23,337 bases of DNA from CALMEE01 sp041748315. Its GTDB lineage: Bacteria > Planctomycetota > Planctomycetia > Pirellulales > Pirellulaceae. Location: assembly GCA_041748315.1 (NCBI GenBank), contig JBGTDM010000182.1:1-23337 (forward strand), in the 5' to 3' direction. Under the pieces are notes generated by a model, which was given only the letters and a program-made list of their open reading frames with translations, was not told the origin of the DNA and ran no database searches. The translations under genes and the position numbers were made by a program. Of this stretch, positions 16,736 to 23,337 are shown piece after piece. Within the stretch, counting starts at the first letter, position 1; each line of letters opens with the position of its first letter.

Positions 16736-17371
16736 ATGATATTGATCGTCGATAACTTTGATAGTTTCGTCCACAATCTGGCTCGCTATATTCGGCAGTT
16801 GGGACAAGCTACATGCATCTTACGAAACAACGATCCGCGACTCGAGGATATCCAGTCACTTGGGGCCAAAGCGATTGTGATTGCGCCTGGACCTATGACG
16901 CCATCAAAAGCTGGACAATGCCTCCAACTGATCGAACGGTATCGAGAATCCCTGCCCTTGATCGGAGTTTGCCTCGGGCATCAGGCGATCGTCGAATCGT
17001 TCGGCGGAAAAACAGTGCTCGCGCGACAGCCGATGCATGGTCGAACGTCACAGGTCACCCATAATAATCACGCCATGTTTCTGGGGATTGAGTCTCCGTT
17101 CCAAGTCTGTCGCTACCATTCTCTCGTCACTGATCCGTTGACGTTTCCGACCGCGCTGGAAACCACAGCCGTCGTTGAATCTGCGGAGATAATGGCATAT
17201 GCTCACCGGACACTTCCTGTTTATGGCGTTCAGTTTCATCCCGAGGCGATCTTAACCCAACAGGGGTATCTATTATTGCGGAACCTGTTGCAACTTTGTG
17301 GCCTTGCGGTCGGGCCGGTGCCGTCTGAGGAGCTAATCACGGACCATGAGTTTGCAGGAGAGTCAATTTGA
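16736..17371 (+). CDS. pabA: Aminodeoxychorismate synthase component II, glutamine amidotransferase
   Basis: A class I glutamine amidotransferase that supplies ammonia to PabB. 211 residues from the ATG at 16736, giving the canonical start MILIVDNFDSFVHNLARYI; an ATG 10 codons upstream adds non-family residues. AAGGG lies about 8-10 bases before the chosen start. Motifs: the catalytic Cys79 in GVCLGHQAIVESFGG, MHGRTSQVTHN, RYHSLVTDP, and His168/Glu170 in GVQFHPEAILT. In many bacteria one such subunit serves both anthranilate and aminodeoxychorismate synthases. The location directly after pabB argues for the folate role, and dual use cannot be excluded. Confidence 0.94.
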   Translation: MILIVDNFDSFVHNLARYIRQLGQATCILRNNDPRLEDIQSLGAKAIVIAPGPMTPSKAGQCLQLIERYRESLPLIGVCLGHQAIVESFGGKTVLARQPMHGRTSQVTHNNHAMFLGIESPFQVCRYHSLVTDPLTFPTALETTAVVESAEIMAYAHRTLPVYGVQFHPEAILTQQGYLLLRNLLQLCGLAVGPVPSEELITDHEFAGESI

Positions 17372-17720
17372 CGGCGATTGATCGTCATAACACAAATCCA
17401 TTTTTAAGCCGTCGAATCGTATGTTATTTGTACGGAATTGAAAAGAAAAGTCGGGCGGATTTCGGGGTCAAATGCATCGTGAACGCACAAGTTTCATTTA
17501 AGAATTCGTTAAACCGATGCTCCCTCCCGGGAACTCAAATTCAAAGCGATTGCGTACCATGAACAATTGGGGACAATTGTTCTAAACTGTTTGAAGGACG
17601 AGCCTGGGTTGCCAAGCTTGAACGGGAGCTCGACGATTAACGCGTGTCGACACCTTTTGTTTCTATCCACAGTTTAAAATTTAATCACGCCAATCTCGGT
17701 TCTAGACAATTACTCGCAAC
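17372..17720. other. Intergenic region between pabA and pncB
   Basis: About 350 bp, no convincing gene. A short open frame that overlaps the pabA stop (TTG at 17368) has no recognisable sequence. The main feature is a perfect inverted repeat at 17561-17582. The region probably separates two transcription units and holds the pncBA promoter. Confidence 0.5.
17561..17582. promoter_or_regulatory. Perfect 9-bp inverted repeat upstream of pncB
   Basis: GAACAATTG (17561-17569), GGGA, CAATTGTTC (17574-17582). The stem is AT-rich with no T-tract after it, so a dimer-binding operator is more likely than a terminator. It lies about 140 bp before the pncB start. I cannot assign a regulator. Confidence 0.45.
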
Positions 17721-19202
17721 ATGCTTGAAAACGGAATATACCGGTCGTCGCTGGCTTTGTTGACAGATATGTACCAGTTGACGATGGCCTTTGGCTATTG
17801 GAAATTGGGGATCCATAATAGGAATGCCTCGTTTAATCTGTTGTTTCGTCGGGCTCCGTTCGACGGTGGCTACACGGTTGCAGCCGGGCTGGATGACGCA
17901 TTAACGTTTCTGGAGAAGCTGCGATTTACCGAAGAGGATCGTGCCTATTTGGCAACGCTAAAGGGAAACGACGGAGTCCAGTTACTGTCCGACGATTTCA
18001 TCAAGTACTTGAATTCATTCAAGTTCGCTTGCGATGTCCATGCAGTTCCCGAAGGGACGATTGTGTTTCCACAGGAGCCGCTGATTCGAGTCACCGGTCC
18101 GATCCTGCATTGCCAGTTGGCCGAGACCGCGCTATTGAACATCATTAACTATCAGACTTTGGTTGCGACCAAAGCAGCTCGCGTTTGCTATTCCGCACAA
18201 GGGGACGAAGTCCTGGAATTTGGATTGCGTCGCGCACATGGAATTGATGGAGGTATTTCTGCGAGTCGCGCTGCCTTCATCGGCGGGTGTTCGGCAACAT
18301 CGAATTTGTTGGCGGGAAAAATGTTCGGTATTCCGGTTCGAGGCACCCACGCCCATAGCTGGATCATGTGTTTCGATAGCGAATTGGAGGCATTTATCGA
18401 ATATGCGAATTCGATGCCTGGAAATTGTATACTCCTCGTCGACACCTACGATTCGCTCCAAGGGGTTCGACATGCGATTGACGTGGGACGGCGACTTGAA
18501 CAGCAGGGGAAACGGTTGGCTGGGATTCGACTCGATTCGGGAGACTTAGCCTATCTGAGTATTGAAGCTCGAAAAATGTTGGACAAAGCTGGCTTCGTTG
18601 ATACCGTCATTGTCGCCAGCAATAATTTAGATGAAGTTATCATCGATAGCCTGAAACAACAGGGGGCGAAAATCGATGTGTGGGGGGTCGGGACCAAACT
18701 GGTAACCTCCTATGATCAGCCGGCATTGGGAGGAGTTTACAAACTATCTGCGGTTCAAAACAAATCCGGAGAATGGTTGCCAAAACTCAAGCTCTCGGAG
18801 CAGGCAGTAAAAATCTCAACGCCCGGATTGCTGCAAGTAAGGCGGTTTAGTAATGAGCGAGGTGCAAGTGCCGACATGATCTACAATGAACTGCAGCCCC
18901 CTCCAACCGAAGCGACGATCATCGATCCGTTTGATCCCACTCGACGCCGCCGCTTGCCTAAAGAGCTGACGTCAATCGACTTGCTTGTTAAAGTCATGGA
19001 CGGTGGAAACCGCGTCGAGCCGACACGATCGCTAACGGAAATCCGTGATAACACAATCGCACAATTAAATACGTTTCACGACGGAATTAAGCGACTCGTC
19101 CATCCTCATCTCTACCCGGTGGGATTGGAACAAAACTTATACGAATTAAAGACTCGATTGATCCTCGCACAACGTGGTTTTACCGATTCGTTCGAAATCT
19201 GA
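17721..19202 (+). CDS. pncB: Nicotinate phosphoribosyltransferase
   Basis: Makes nicotinate mononucleotide from nicotinate and PRPP with ATP, the entry step of the Preiss-Handler NAD salvage route. 493 residues. Motifs: LLTDMYQLTMAFGYWK at the N-terminus, FNLLFRRAPFDGGYTVAAGL, EGTIVFPQEPLIRVTGP, NYQTLVATKAARV, the loop RGTHAHSW (His210 and His212) that contains the family's phosphorylated histidine, AGIRLDSGDLAYLS, VIVASNNLDEVI and DVWGVGTKLVTS. The last ~100 residues form the extra C-terminal region of the long bacterial NAPRTases. The ATG follows an AT-rich leader without a Shine-Dalgarno. pncA begins 2 bases after its stop. Confidence 0.96.
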   Translation: MLENGIYRSSLALLTDMYQLTMAFGYWKLGIHNRNASFNLLFRRAPFDGGYTVAAGLDDALTFLEKLRFTEEDRAYLATLKGNDGVQLLSDDFIKYLNSFKFACDVHAVPEGTIVFPQEPLIRVTGPILHCQLAETALLNIINYQTLVATKAARVCYSAQGDEVLEFGLRRAHGIDGGISASRAAFIGGCSATSNLLAGKMFGIPVRGTHAHSWIMCFDSELEAFIEYANSMPGNCILLVDTYDSLQGVRHAIDVGRRLEQQGKRLAGIRLDSGDLAYLSIEARKMLDKAGFVDTVIVASNNLDEVIIDSLKQQGAKIDVWGVGTKLVTSYDQPALGGVYKLSAVQNKSGEWLPKLKLSEQAVKISTPGLLQVRRFSNERGASADMIYNELQPPPTEATIIDPFDPTRRRRLPKELTSIDLLVKVMDGGNRVEPTRSLTEIRDNTIAQLNTFHDGIKRLVHPHLYPVGLEQNLYELKTRLILAQRGFTDSFEI

Positions 19203-19204
19203 TC

Positions 19205-19843
19205 ATGAAAGCATTGATTCTCGTTGACCTTCAAAATGATTTTCTTCCAGGAGGTGCGCTGGCAGTGCCTGGGGGTGACGAGATCCTACCGGTTGTCAAC
19301 AAACTGGCTTGCGTTTTTCCCTATGTTGTCGCCACGCAGGACTGGCATCCCCCTGGACATAAGAGCTTCGCCAGTTCCCACAACGGAAAATCCATTGGCG
19401 ACTGTATTGAATTGGAAGGCGTACAACAGATTTTGTGGCCAGATCATTGCATCCAACATACGATGGGTGCAGACTTTGCCCCAGGTCTCTCCACAAAAGA
19501 TTTCGACCAGGTCATTCAAAAGGGTACGCAACTGGAAATCGACAGCTATAGCGGATTCTATGATCAACTTAAACGGTCCAAAACTGGATTGGAATCGTGG
19601 TTAAAATCGAAAAGCATCAACCACTGCTTTATCGTTGGTTTAGCAACCGATTACTGTGTCAAATTCACCGCATTAGATGCTGTCGGACTTGGATTTGAGA
19701 CAACCGTCGTTACAGACGCATGCCGTGCCGTCAATCTGAACCCCGATGACGAGCAACATGCCTGGCTCGAAATGAAACAGGCTGGCGTCGAACTCACCCA
19801 ATCGGACAACGTGTTATCCCGGGTATTGCGGGACGACCGTTAA
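19205..19843 (+). CDS. pncA: Nicotinamidase (pyrazinamidase)
   Basis: Hydrolyses nicotinamide to nicotinate and ammonia, providing the substrate of the upstream pncB product. 212 residues, the normal length. Isochorismatase-fold motifs: LILVDLQNDFLPGGALAVPGG with catalytic Asp8, the metal-binding set TQDWHPPGHKSF (Asp46, His48, His52), LWPDHCIQHTMGADF, the KGT segment, DSYSGFYD, and the nucleophile Cys151 in GLATDYCVKFTALDA, then VTDACRAVN. The start is only 2 bases after the pncB stop (TGA-TC-ATG), so translation is very likely coupled and the pair is an operon for nicotinamide recycling. Confidence 0.96.
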   Translation: MKALILVDLQNDFLPGGALAVPGGDEILPVVNKLACVFPYVVATQDWHPPGHKSFASSHNGKSIGDCIELEGVQQILWPDHCIQHTMGADFAPGLSTKDFDQVIQKGTQLEIDSYSGFYDQLKRSKTGLESWLKSKSINHCFIVGLATDYCVKFTALDAVGLGFETTVVTDACRAVNLNPDDEQHAWLEMKQAGVELTQSDNVLSRVLRDDR

Positions 19844-20182
19844 AACGTTGCTCGCGTCAGAATGATTGAACCGGGATCGTTCCTCTGAATCATCGACCAG
19901 GTGCACATGTTTCAGCGAGTCTACCCATCGATATTGTTTAGGGTGAATTGAATTACCGAAAACAACTGATCGACAACAAAACTCGTGCCAACCTGTAATG
20001 CCCGATCCCATTAACGAGGCGGAGATTGTTTCGCTAGCCCGGTGTCAATTTGCTCGGGATTGTTAACAATACGGATAGGCATGACAATGTGGCTTGTCGA
20101 TTCGCATCATCGAATTCGCAATTTGACGATGGCGCATGCGTTCCACATCAATTGAATTTTGACTTGTTTTAAGGAAACGGAA
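19844..20182. other. Intergenic region between pncA and the PQQ-like protein gene
   Basis: About 340 bp without a supported gene. It contains a perfect 12-bp palindrome ATTGTTAACAAT at 20059-20070, about 115 bp before the next start, a possible operator. No intrinsic terminator for pncA was found. Confidence 0.45.
20059..20070. promoter_or_regulatory. 12-bp perfect palindrome, possible operator
   Basis: ATTGTTAACAAT reads the same on both strands. A palindrome of this length can arise by chance in a window this size, so its value rests on its position upstream of the exported PQQ-like gene. No regulator is assigned. Confidence 0.25.
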
Positions 20183-21514
20183 ATGAGAACGTGTTTTATC
20201 TGTCTGGCGGTCGCAATGGTTACGTCTGCCGCATCAGTCTCGTCCCTTGCTCAATCGGATGATGATGGTTGGGTTCGTTTTCGCGGACCGAATGGCACCG
20301 GATTAGCCTCTGCAGAAATGACGGCACCTACCCGTTGGAATGCCGATGAGAACATCAAATGGAAAGTGGAGTTGCCGGGCATGGGTTCCTCGTGTCCCAT
20401 TTTGCTAGGTGACCGAATTTATCTGACCAGTTACACCGAGTATGGCACGGACAAGACCGAGCCGGGTGATGTCAGTCAATTGAAGCGGCACTTGATCTGT
20501 CTCGATCGAGCGGATGGACGTGAAGTGTGGCGTGCGACCGTGGACTCCGATCATGATGAAGACCCCTATGAGGGATTCATTCAAGAGCACGGGTATGCCA
20601 GTAGCACACCCGTAACGGACGGTCATCATATTTTTACTTTTTTCGGGAAGACCGGAATCCTTGCTTTTGATTTAGACGGAAACGAAGTGTGGCGACAAAA
20701 CGTTGGGACACAAACGGACCCGGACAAATGGGGTGGAGGTTCAAGCTGCATCCTGGTGGATAATGTTTTGGTCGTCAACGCCGGCAATGAAGGGCGCGCC
20801 ATCGTCGGACTTGATAAATCGAACGGAGCCGAATTGTGGCGGGTCGAGGACGAGGGATTTGTCAACTCCTGGTGCACACCATGCGTCGTTGAAATCAATG
20901 GCCGTAGCGAAGTTGTTTTTAGCATGCCCGATAAAATACTCGCAATCGATGCAAACACCGGAGACCAGTTGTGGCATGCGAAATCACCCGTCAGCAATAC
21001 CACCTGTCCCAGTTTGGCATTGGGAGACGGAGTTGTTTTCGCAATGGGAGGGCGTGGCGGACAGGGCATCGCCATTCGATGCGGAGGCGATGGCGATGTT
21101 TCGGATACCCACGTCGTCTGGCAATCCGCACTCGCTGGTGGAATCGGCACGCCGATTTATGTCGATAAACGGCTGTACTGGAATTCTCGGGGAATTGTGT
21201 TTTGTGCAAACGCTGAAACTGGCGAGTTGATTTATCGAGAACGGCTGCAAAGTGCTGCTTTGCCCGAGGAGGAAGCCGAGGGAGAACGACGACGTCCAGC
21301 CGGAGACTACGCCTCACCGATTGCTGTGGGAGAAAATATCTATTTGACTTCGCGAAACGGAATCGTTTTTGTCATTCAAATCTCGGATCAGTTTACGCAA
21401 GTTGCTGATAATCATTTCGCCGGTGACGACAGCCTGTTCAATGCCACGCCAGCGGCGGCCGATGGAGAATTGTATTTCCGTAGCGATAAAGCGTTGTATT
21501 GCATCGCCGAGTAA
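20183..21514 (+). CDS. Exported PQQ-like (BamB/WD-type) beta-propeller protein
   Basis: 443 residues from the ATG at 20183, which is preceded by AAGGAA at good spacing and begins with a signal peptide (MRTCFICLAVAMVTSAASVS, probable cut after SLAQ). The mature protein is a PQQ-like propeller. Each blade carries an Asp/Ala-x-x-x-Gly-x-x-x-Trp/Tyr repeat: RADGREVWRATV, LDGNEVWRQNV, KSNGAELWRVED, ANTGDQLWHAKS, AETGELIYRERL. It starts with WVRFRGPNGTG, a sequence typical of the planctomycete members. The absence of an obvious dehydrogenase active site or cofactor motifs suggests it does not use PQQ and serves as a binding or structural propeller, like BamB-related proteins. Function unknown. It stands alone and is followed by an intrinsic terminator. 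Confidence 0.9.
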   Translation: MRTCFICLAVAMVTSAASVSSLAQSDDDGWVRFRGPNGTGLASAEMTAPTRWNADENIKWKVELPGMGSSCPILLGDRIYLTSYTEYGTDKTEPGDVSQLKRHLICLDRADGREVWRATVDSDHDEDPYEGFIQEHGYASSTPVTDGHHIFTFFGKTGILAFDLDGNEVWRQNVGTQTDPDKWGGGSSCILVDNVLVVNAGNEGRAIVGLDKSNGAELWRVEDEGFVNSWCTPCVVEINGRSEVVFSMPDKILAIDANTGDQLWHAKSPVSNTTCPSLALGDGVVFAMGGRGGQGIAIRCGGDGDVSDTHVVWQSALAGGIGTPIYVDKRLYWNSRGIVFCANAETGELIYRERLQSAALPEEEAEGERRRPAGDYASPIAVGENIYLTSRNGIVFVIQISDQFTQVADNHFAGDDSLFNATPAAADGELYFRSDKALYCIAE

Positions 21515-21578
21515 AGCGTTTAACCCGCAGTGACGTGACAGCTTGGCCTCGCTATGTTTGTCAAGATTGGATTACGAT

Positions 21579-21614
21579 ACGATCGCTTGTGTAACGACTG
21601 GCGATCGTTTTTTT
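21579..21614 (+). terminator. Intrinsic terminator after the PQQ-like gene
   Basis: ACGATCGC (21579-21586) pairs perfectly with GCGATCGT (21601-21608) across a 14-base loop, and the stem runs into seven T residues (21608-21614). It starts 65 bp after the stop codon, on the plus strand, and lies before the next gene. Confidence 0.75.
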
Positions 21615-21648
21615 GTGTTCATCAAATGTCTTAACGATGAGGTGTGCC

Positions 21649-22356
21649 ATGAAATCAATTTTGTATTCAATGGCTATTTTGTTGATCGGTGTCACAAGCC
21701 TGGGTTGGAAAAACGAGTCATTGCAGCGTCTACCCCAGCCTCCAGGCCCTGAGGTTTCAAGCCGTCAATTTTCGGAAAACGTTCAGGACCCGGCAGTCCA
21801 CAAGGAACCCGCTGAAGGCATCGCGCCAGTCCAGAATTCAGATCAGTCTGATCCCCGCATCAATGAGCTTGAGCGGCGTGTAGCGAGATTGGAGAACCTG
21901 CTCTTCAACGCCGTACGTCTAGCTGAATTTGATGCTGAACGCCGATTGGCCGACGCTCAAACGCGTCTGGATAACAGTGAGCGACTATTTCTTCAAGGAT
22001 TCATAACCGATGCCCAGGTAGCGCAGGATCGTTTTGTTTTTGACCGAGCAATCCGCGAGTTGCAACTCGCTCAATCCAATTACAGTGGCCGCCAAATCGC
22101 CTGCGAAATTGAAGTCATGCAAGCCAAACGTAATCTGGAACTGGCGCAACAGCAACTCGAATTCAGCGAACGATTGAATTTGCGCGGTTACTCATCACTC
22201 GATCGAATCCAATCGGAACAGCGTCGAGTTGATACGCTGACTCTGGAACTCGACCAGGCACAAGCGAAACTCCGGGCGGTTAATGAACTGCTGCAAGTCG
22301 AACCAGAACAGCCGAAGCCCGAAATCGACCATGCACCGGACGGGAATTTCCCGTGA
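21649..22356 (+). CDS. Small exported coiled-coil protein with an internal duplication
   Basis: 235 residues from the ATG at 21649, which has GAGGTG about 5 bases upstream; a longer reading from 21613 would put 12 extra residues before the signal sequence. The N-terminus (MKSILYSMAILLIGVTSLGW) is a signal peptide or membrane anchor, followed by a Pro-rich linker. From residue ~68 to ~216 the chain is almost all helix-forming and coiled-coil-like, starting with INELERRVARLENLL. Two similar segments, 102-148 and 165-211, share the pattern AQ-x3-L-x2-SERL-x-L-x-G and are offset by exactly 63 residues (nine heptads). The pattern resembles the helical hairpins of TolC/HlyD-type adaptor proteins, but the lipoyl and barrel domains of those adaptors are absent. 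No enzyme motif is seen. Probably periplasmic; function unknown. The hairpin-repeat array starts 97 bp downstream. Confidence 0.8.
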   Translation: MKSILYSMAILLIGVTSLGWKNESLQRLPQPPGPEVSSRQFSENVQDPAVHKEPAEGIAPVQNSDQSDPRINELERRVARLENLLFNAVRLAEFDAERRLADAQTRLDNSERLFLQGFITDAQVAQDRFVFDRAIRELQLAQSNYSGRQIACEIEVMQAKRNLELAQQQLEFSERLNLRGYSSLDRIQSEQRRVDTLTLELDQAQAKLRAVNELLQVEPEQPKPEIDHAPDGNFP

Positions 22357-22453
22357 TCCTTATTAACAGGAAACATTGACATCAACGACCAAACATCGTT
22401 CTGAAGTTCATTGCTTTGTTAAGGACCACAAGCAGCGCGTGGATAATTCCGGG

Positions 22454-22589
22454 GTTGGACTTCAGCCTTCAGGCGTCCGCGCGCAACCTTCTTCGCGCAA
22501 TGGTTGATAACTGAATTACGAAAAAGCACGCTAAAGCGTGAACTCCAACAAATCGTACCCGAAAAACACGCTAAAGCGTGAACTCCAGC
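22454..22589. repeat. REP-like macro-repeat, unit 1 (B-A-A, 136 bp)
   Basis: Starts with a B hairpin (22463-22475; here imperfect, missing one T, with GTTGGACTTC in place of GTTGGAGTTC). A conserved spacer follows (CGCGCGCAACCTTCTTCGCG and onward), then two A hairpins CACGCTAAAGCGTG at 22527-22540 and 22567-22580. The A hairpins are 40 bp apart and each is followed by GAACTCCAAC or a one-base variant (overlapping the last G of the stem). Confidence 0.9.
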
Positions 22590-22664
22590 GTTGGAGTTCA
22601 GCCTTCAGGCTGTCCGCGCGCAACCTTCTTCGCGCAATAGTTGATAATTGAGTCACGAAAAGCA

Positions 22665-22672
22665 CGCTAAAG
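22665..22672. repeat. Left copy of the 8-bp target-site duplication
   Basis: CGCTAAAG, identical to 22856-22863, flanks the 183-bp element and belongs to the split A hairpin. Confidence 0.85.
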
Positions 22673-22855
22673 GGGTGCGATCTGCGTAATGCGCCTTTTT
22701 GAAGACAATTTACGCGTGTTTTAAAATGTATAAGAGACACGACAGCAACGAGATTCAGCCGTACTGCGTGATGCTGTGGCCTCTAACCCAGTAAAATCCA
22801 GCGGTTTCTCGTGATCTTCGTCATTTGCTAGCAGCGCATAGCCCGGATCGCACCC
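22673..22855. mobile_element. 183-bp non-autonomous (MITE-like) element inserted in a REP hairpin
   Basis: Terminal inverted repeats of 22 bp: left 22673-22694 begins GGGTGCGATCTGCG, right 22855-22834 (read on the minus strand) begins GGGTGCGATCCGGG. They match at 18 of 22 positions, with the first 10 and last 6 identical. The element is flanked by the 8-bp direct repeat CGCTAAAG. Joining 22672 to 22864 restores an intact A hairpin and its GAACTCCAAC tail, so the empty site can be read from the neighbouring repeats. The interior has no open frame of useful length, so a transposase must act in trans. An 8-bp target duplication fits several IS families (IS1595 and IS66 among them); the family is not assigned. 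Confidence 0.85.
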
Positions 22856-22863
22856 CGCTAAAG
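22856..22863. repeat. Right copy of the 8-bp target-site duplication
   Basis: CGCTAAAG directly follows the right end of the 183-bp element; it matches 22665-22672 perfectly. Confidence 0.85.
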
Positions 22864-22916
22864 CGTGAACTCCAACAAATCGTACCCGAAAAACACGCTA
22901 AAGCGTGAACTCCAAC

Positions 22917-23100
22917 GTTGGAGTTCAGCCTTCAGGCTGTCCGCGGTCCGCCCGCCAACCTTCTTCACGCAATGGTTGATAATTGAGTTACAAAAAGCAC
23001 GCTAAAGCGTGAACTCCAACAAATCGTACCCGAAAAACACGCTAAAGCGTGAACTCCAACAAATCGTACCCGAAAAGCACGCTAAAGCGTGAACTCCAAC
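22917..23100. repeat. REP-like macro-repeat, unit 3 (B-A-A-A)
   Basis: Perfect B hairpin at 22926-22939. The spacer has 8 extra bases near 22944 (CGGTCCGCCCG in place of the shorter form in unit 2), followed by three A hairpins at 22998-23011, 23038-23051 and 23078-23091, spaced exactly 40 bp apart. One additional 40-bp A unit plus the 8-bp spacer insertion accounts for its 184-bp length relative to 136 bp. Confidence 0.9.
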
Positions 23101-23337
23101 AAACATGCGAATACTACAATTAATGTTATCGCTGCTCGTATATGAATACAGAAAACAACCATCAACGATTGAGCGTCGAAATAGCCAGGCTAAATTCGGC
23201 ATAATTCTGGCCAAATTTCAATAATTGTCAAAACAGGCACTTTGCTCGCTAATTTTCGCGTTTCCTGGTGCATTATTGCCGAATGTTGGCGAGTTATATT
23301 CGTCAAACGAGCGAGTTTCCTACCACCATCGCCATAC

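Larger units (their letters stand above)
22590..22916. repeat. REP-like macro-repeat, unit 2 (B-A-A), interrupted by a 183-bp insertion
   Basis: Perfect B hairpin CAGCCTTCAGGCTG at 22599-22612 with the GTTGGAGTTC flank at 22590-22599. The first A hairpin is split: CACGCTAAAG (22663-22672) lies left of the insertion and CGTG (22864-22867) continues to the right. The second A hairpin is at 22894-22907. Without the insertion and one 8-bp target copy, the unit is 136 bp, the same as unit 1. Confidence 0.9.
22357..23337. other. Non-coding right end of the window, mostly hairpin repeats
   Basis: About 980 bp with no credible gene. 22454-23100 is the REP-like array with an inserted small element, described separately. 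Open frames on the minus strand at 22531-22740 and 23002-23214 end in the same peptide because both read through the repeat units. 23101-23337 is AT-rich unique sequence in which I see no gene or clear signal. Confidence 0.7.

Noticed and set aside
17368..17562. 64-residue plus-strand reading frame overlapping the pabA stop
   Set aside because: TTG start, no family resemblance (not PabC), and the composition looks random.
19814..20011. 65-residue minus-strand reading frame after pncA
   Set aside because: It overlaps the 3' end of pncA and has no ribosome binding site or recognisable family. The sequence is fairly protein-like, so a search would be worthwhile, but support is too weak.
22531..22740. 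69-residue minus-strand reading frame
   Set aside because: It reads through A/B repeats and part of the inserted element. Its C-terminal peptide recurs in the frame at 23002-23214 only because the DNA repeats.
22454..23100. CRISPR array
   Set aside because: The 40-bp period looks CRISPR-like, but the stretch between hairpins is the same in each unit, not variable, and no cas gene is near.
23002..23214. 70-residue minus-strand reading frame
   Set aside because: It is mostly repeat sequence, with no start signal and no recognisable protein.

Overview
The window looks like part of a planctomycete chromosome, most likely of the Pirellulales (Rhodopirellula/Blastopirellula type). I infer this from the mix of genes: a short paralogue of SecA, Pro/Gly/Asn-rich secreted proteins and a lipoprotein of planctomycete style, a secreted PQQ-like beta-propeller, a large S9 peptidase with charged inserts, many starts without a clear Shine-Dalgarno, moderate GC, and extragenic hairpin repeats with the tail GAACTCCAAC. 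No rRNA, tRNA, CRISPR array, phage gene or transposase gene is visible.

Layout. 1-378: no confident gene, only short protein-like stretches on the minus strand. 379-4143 (minus): a 641-residue SecA-like ATPase, a lipoprotein just upstream of it, and a His/Pro-rich secreted protein. 4348-5484 (plus): queG, epoxyqueuosine reductase, which converges on the minus-strand block 9615-5518. That block holds a class V aminotransferase (cysteine desulfurase/selenocysteine lyase type), a YkgJ-type cysteine-cluster protein 11 bp downstream, an HU/IHF-like protein and selA. 10408-13485 (plus): secreted S9 peptidase. 13910-15094: secreted galactose mutarotase. 15127-17371: pabB and pabA, the two subunits of aminodeoxychorismate synthase (folate pathway). 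17721-19843: pncB and pncA, two nucleotides apart, which together turn nicotinamide into nicotinate mononucleotide (NAD salvage). 20183-21514: exported PQQ-like beta-propeller followed by a good intrinsic terminator. 21649-22356: a small exported coiled-coil protein with an internal duplication.

The most unusual part is 22454-23100. It is a non-coding array of REP-like hairpins built from two hairpin types that share one flank but have different, internally complementary stems. They are ordered B-A-A in a 136-bp unit repeated three times. One A hairpin in the second unit is split by a 183-bp element (22673-22855) with 22-bp imperfect terminal inverted repeats and an 8-bp target duplication (CGCTAAAG). 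Removing the element and one copy of the duplication restores both the hairpin and the 136-bp spacing exactly, so this is a well-supported insertion of a small non-autonomous (MITE-like) element.

The second point of interest is the selA neighbourhood, where a possible selenium/sulfur-mobilising PLP enzyme, a cysteine-cluster protein and a nucleoid protein lie on the same strand upstream of the selenocysteine synthase. The third is the SecA paralogue, which stops at the beginning of the helical scaffold domain.
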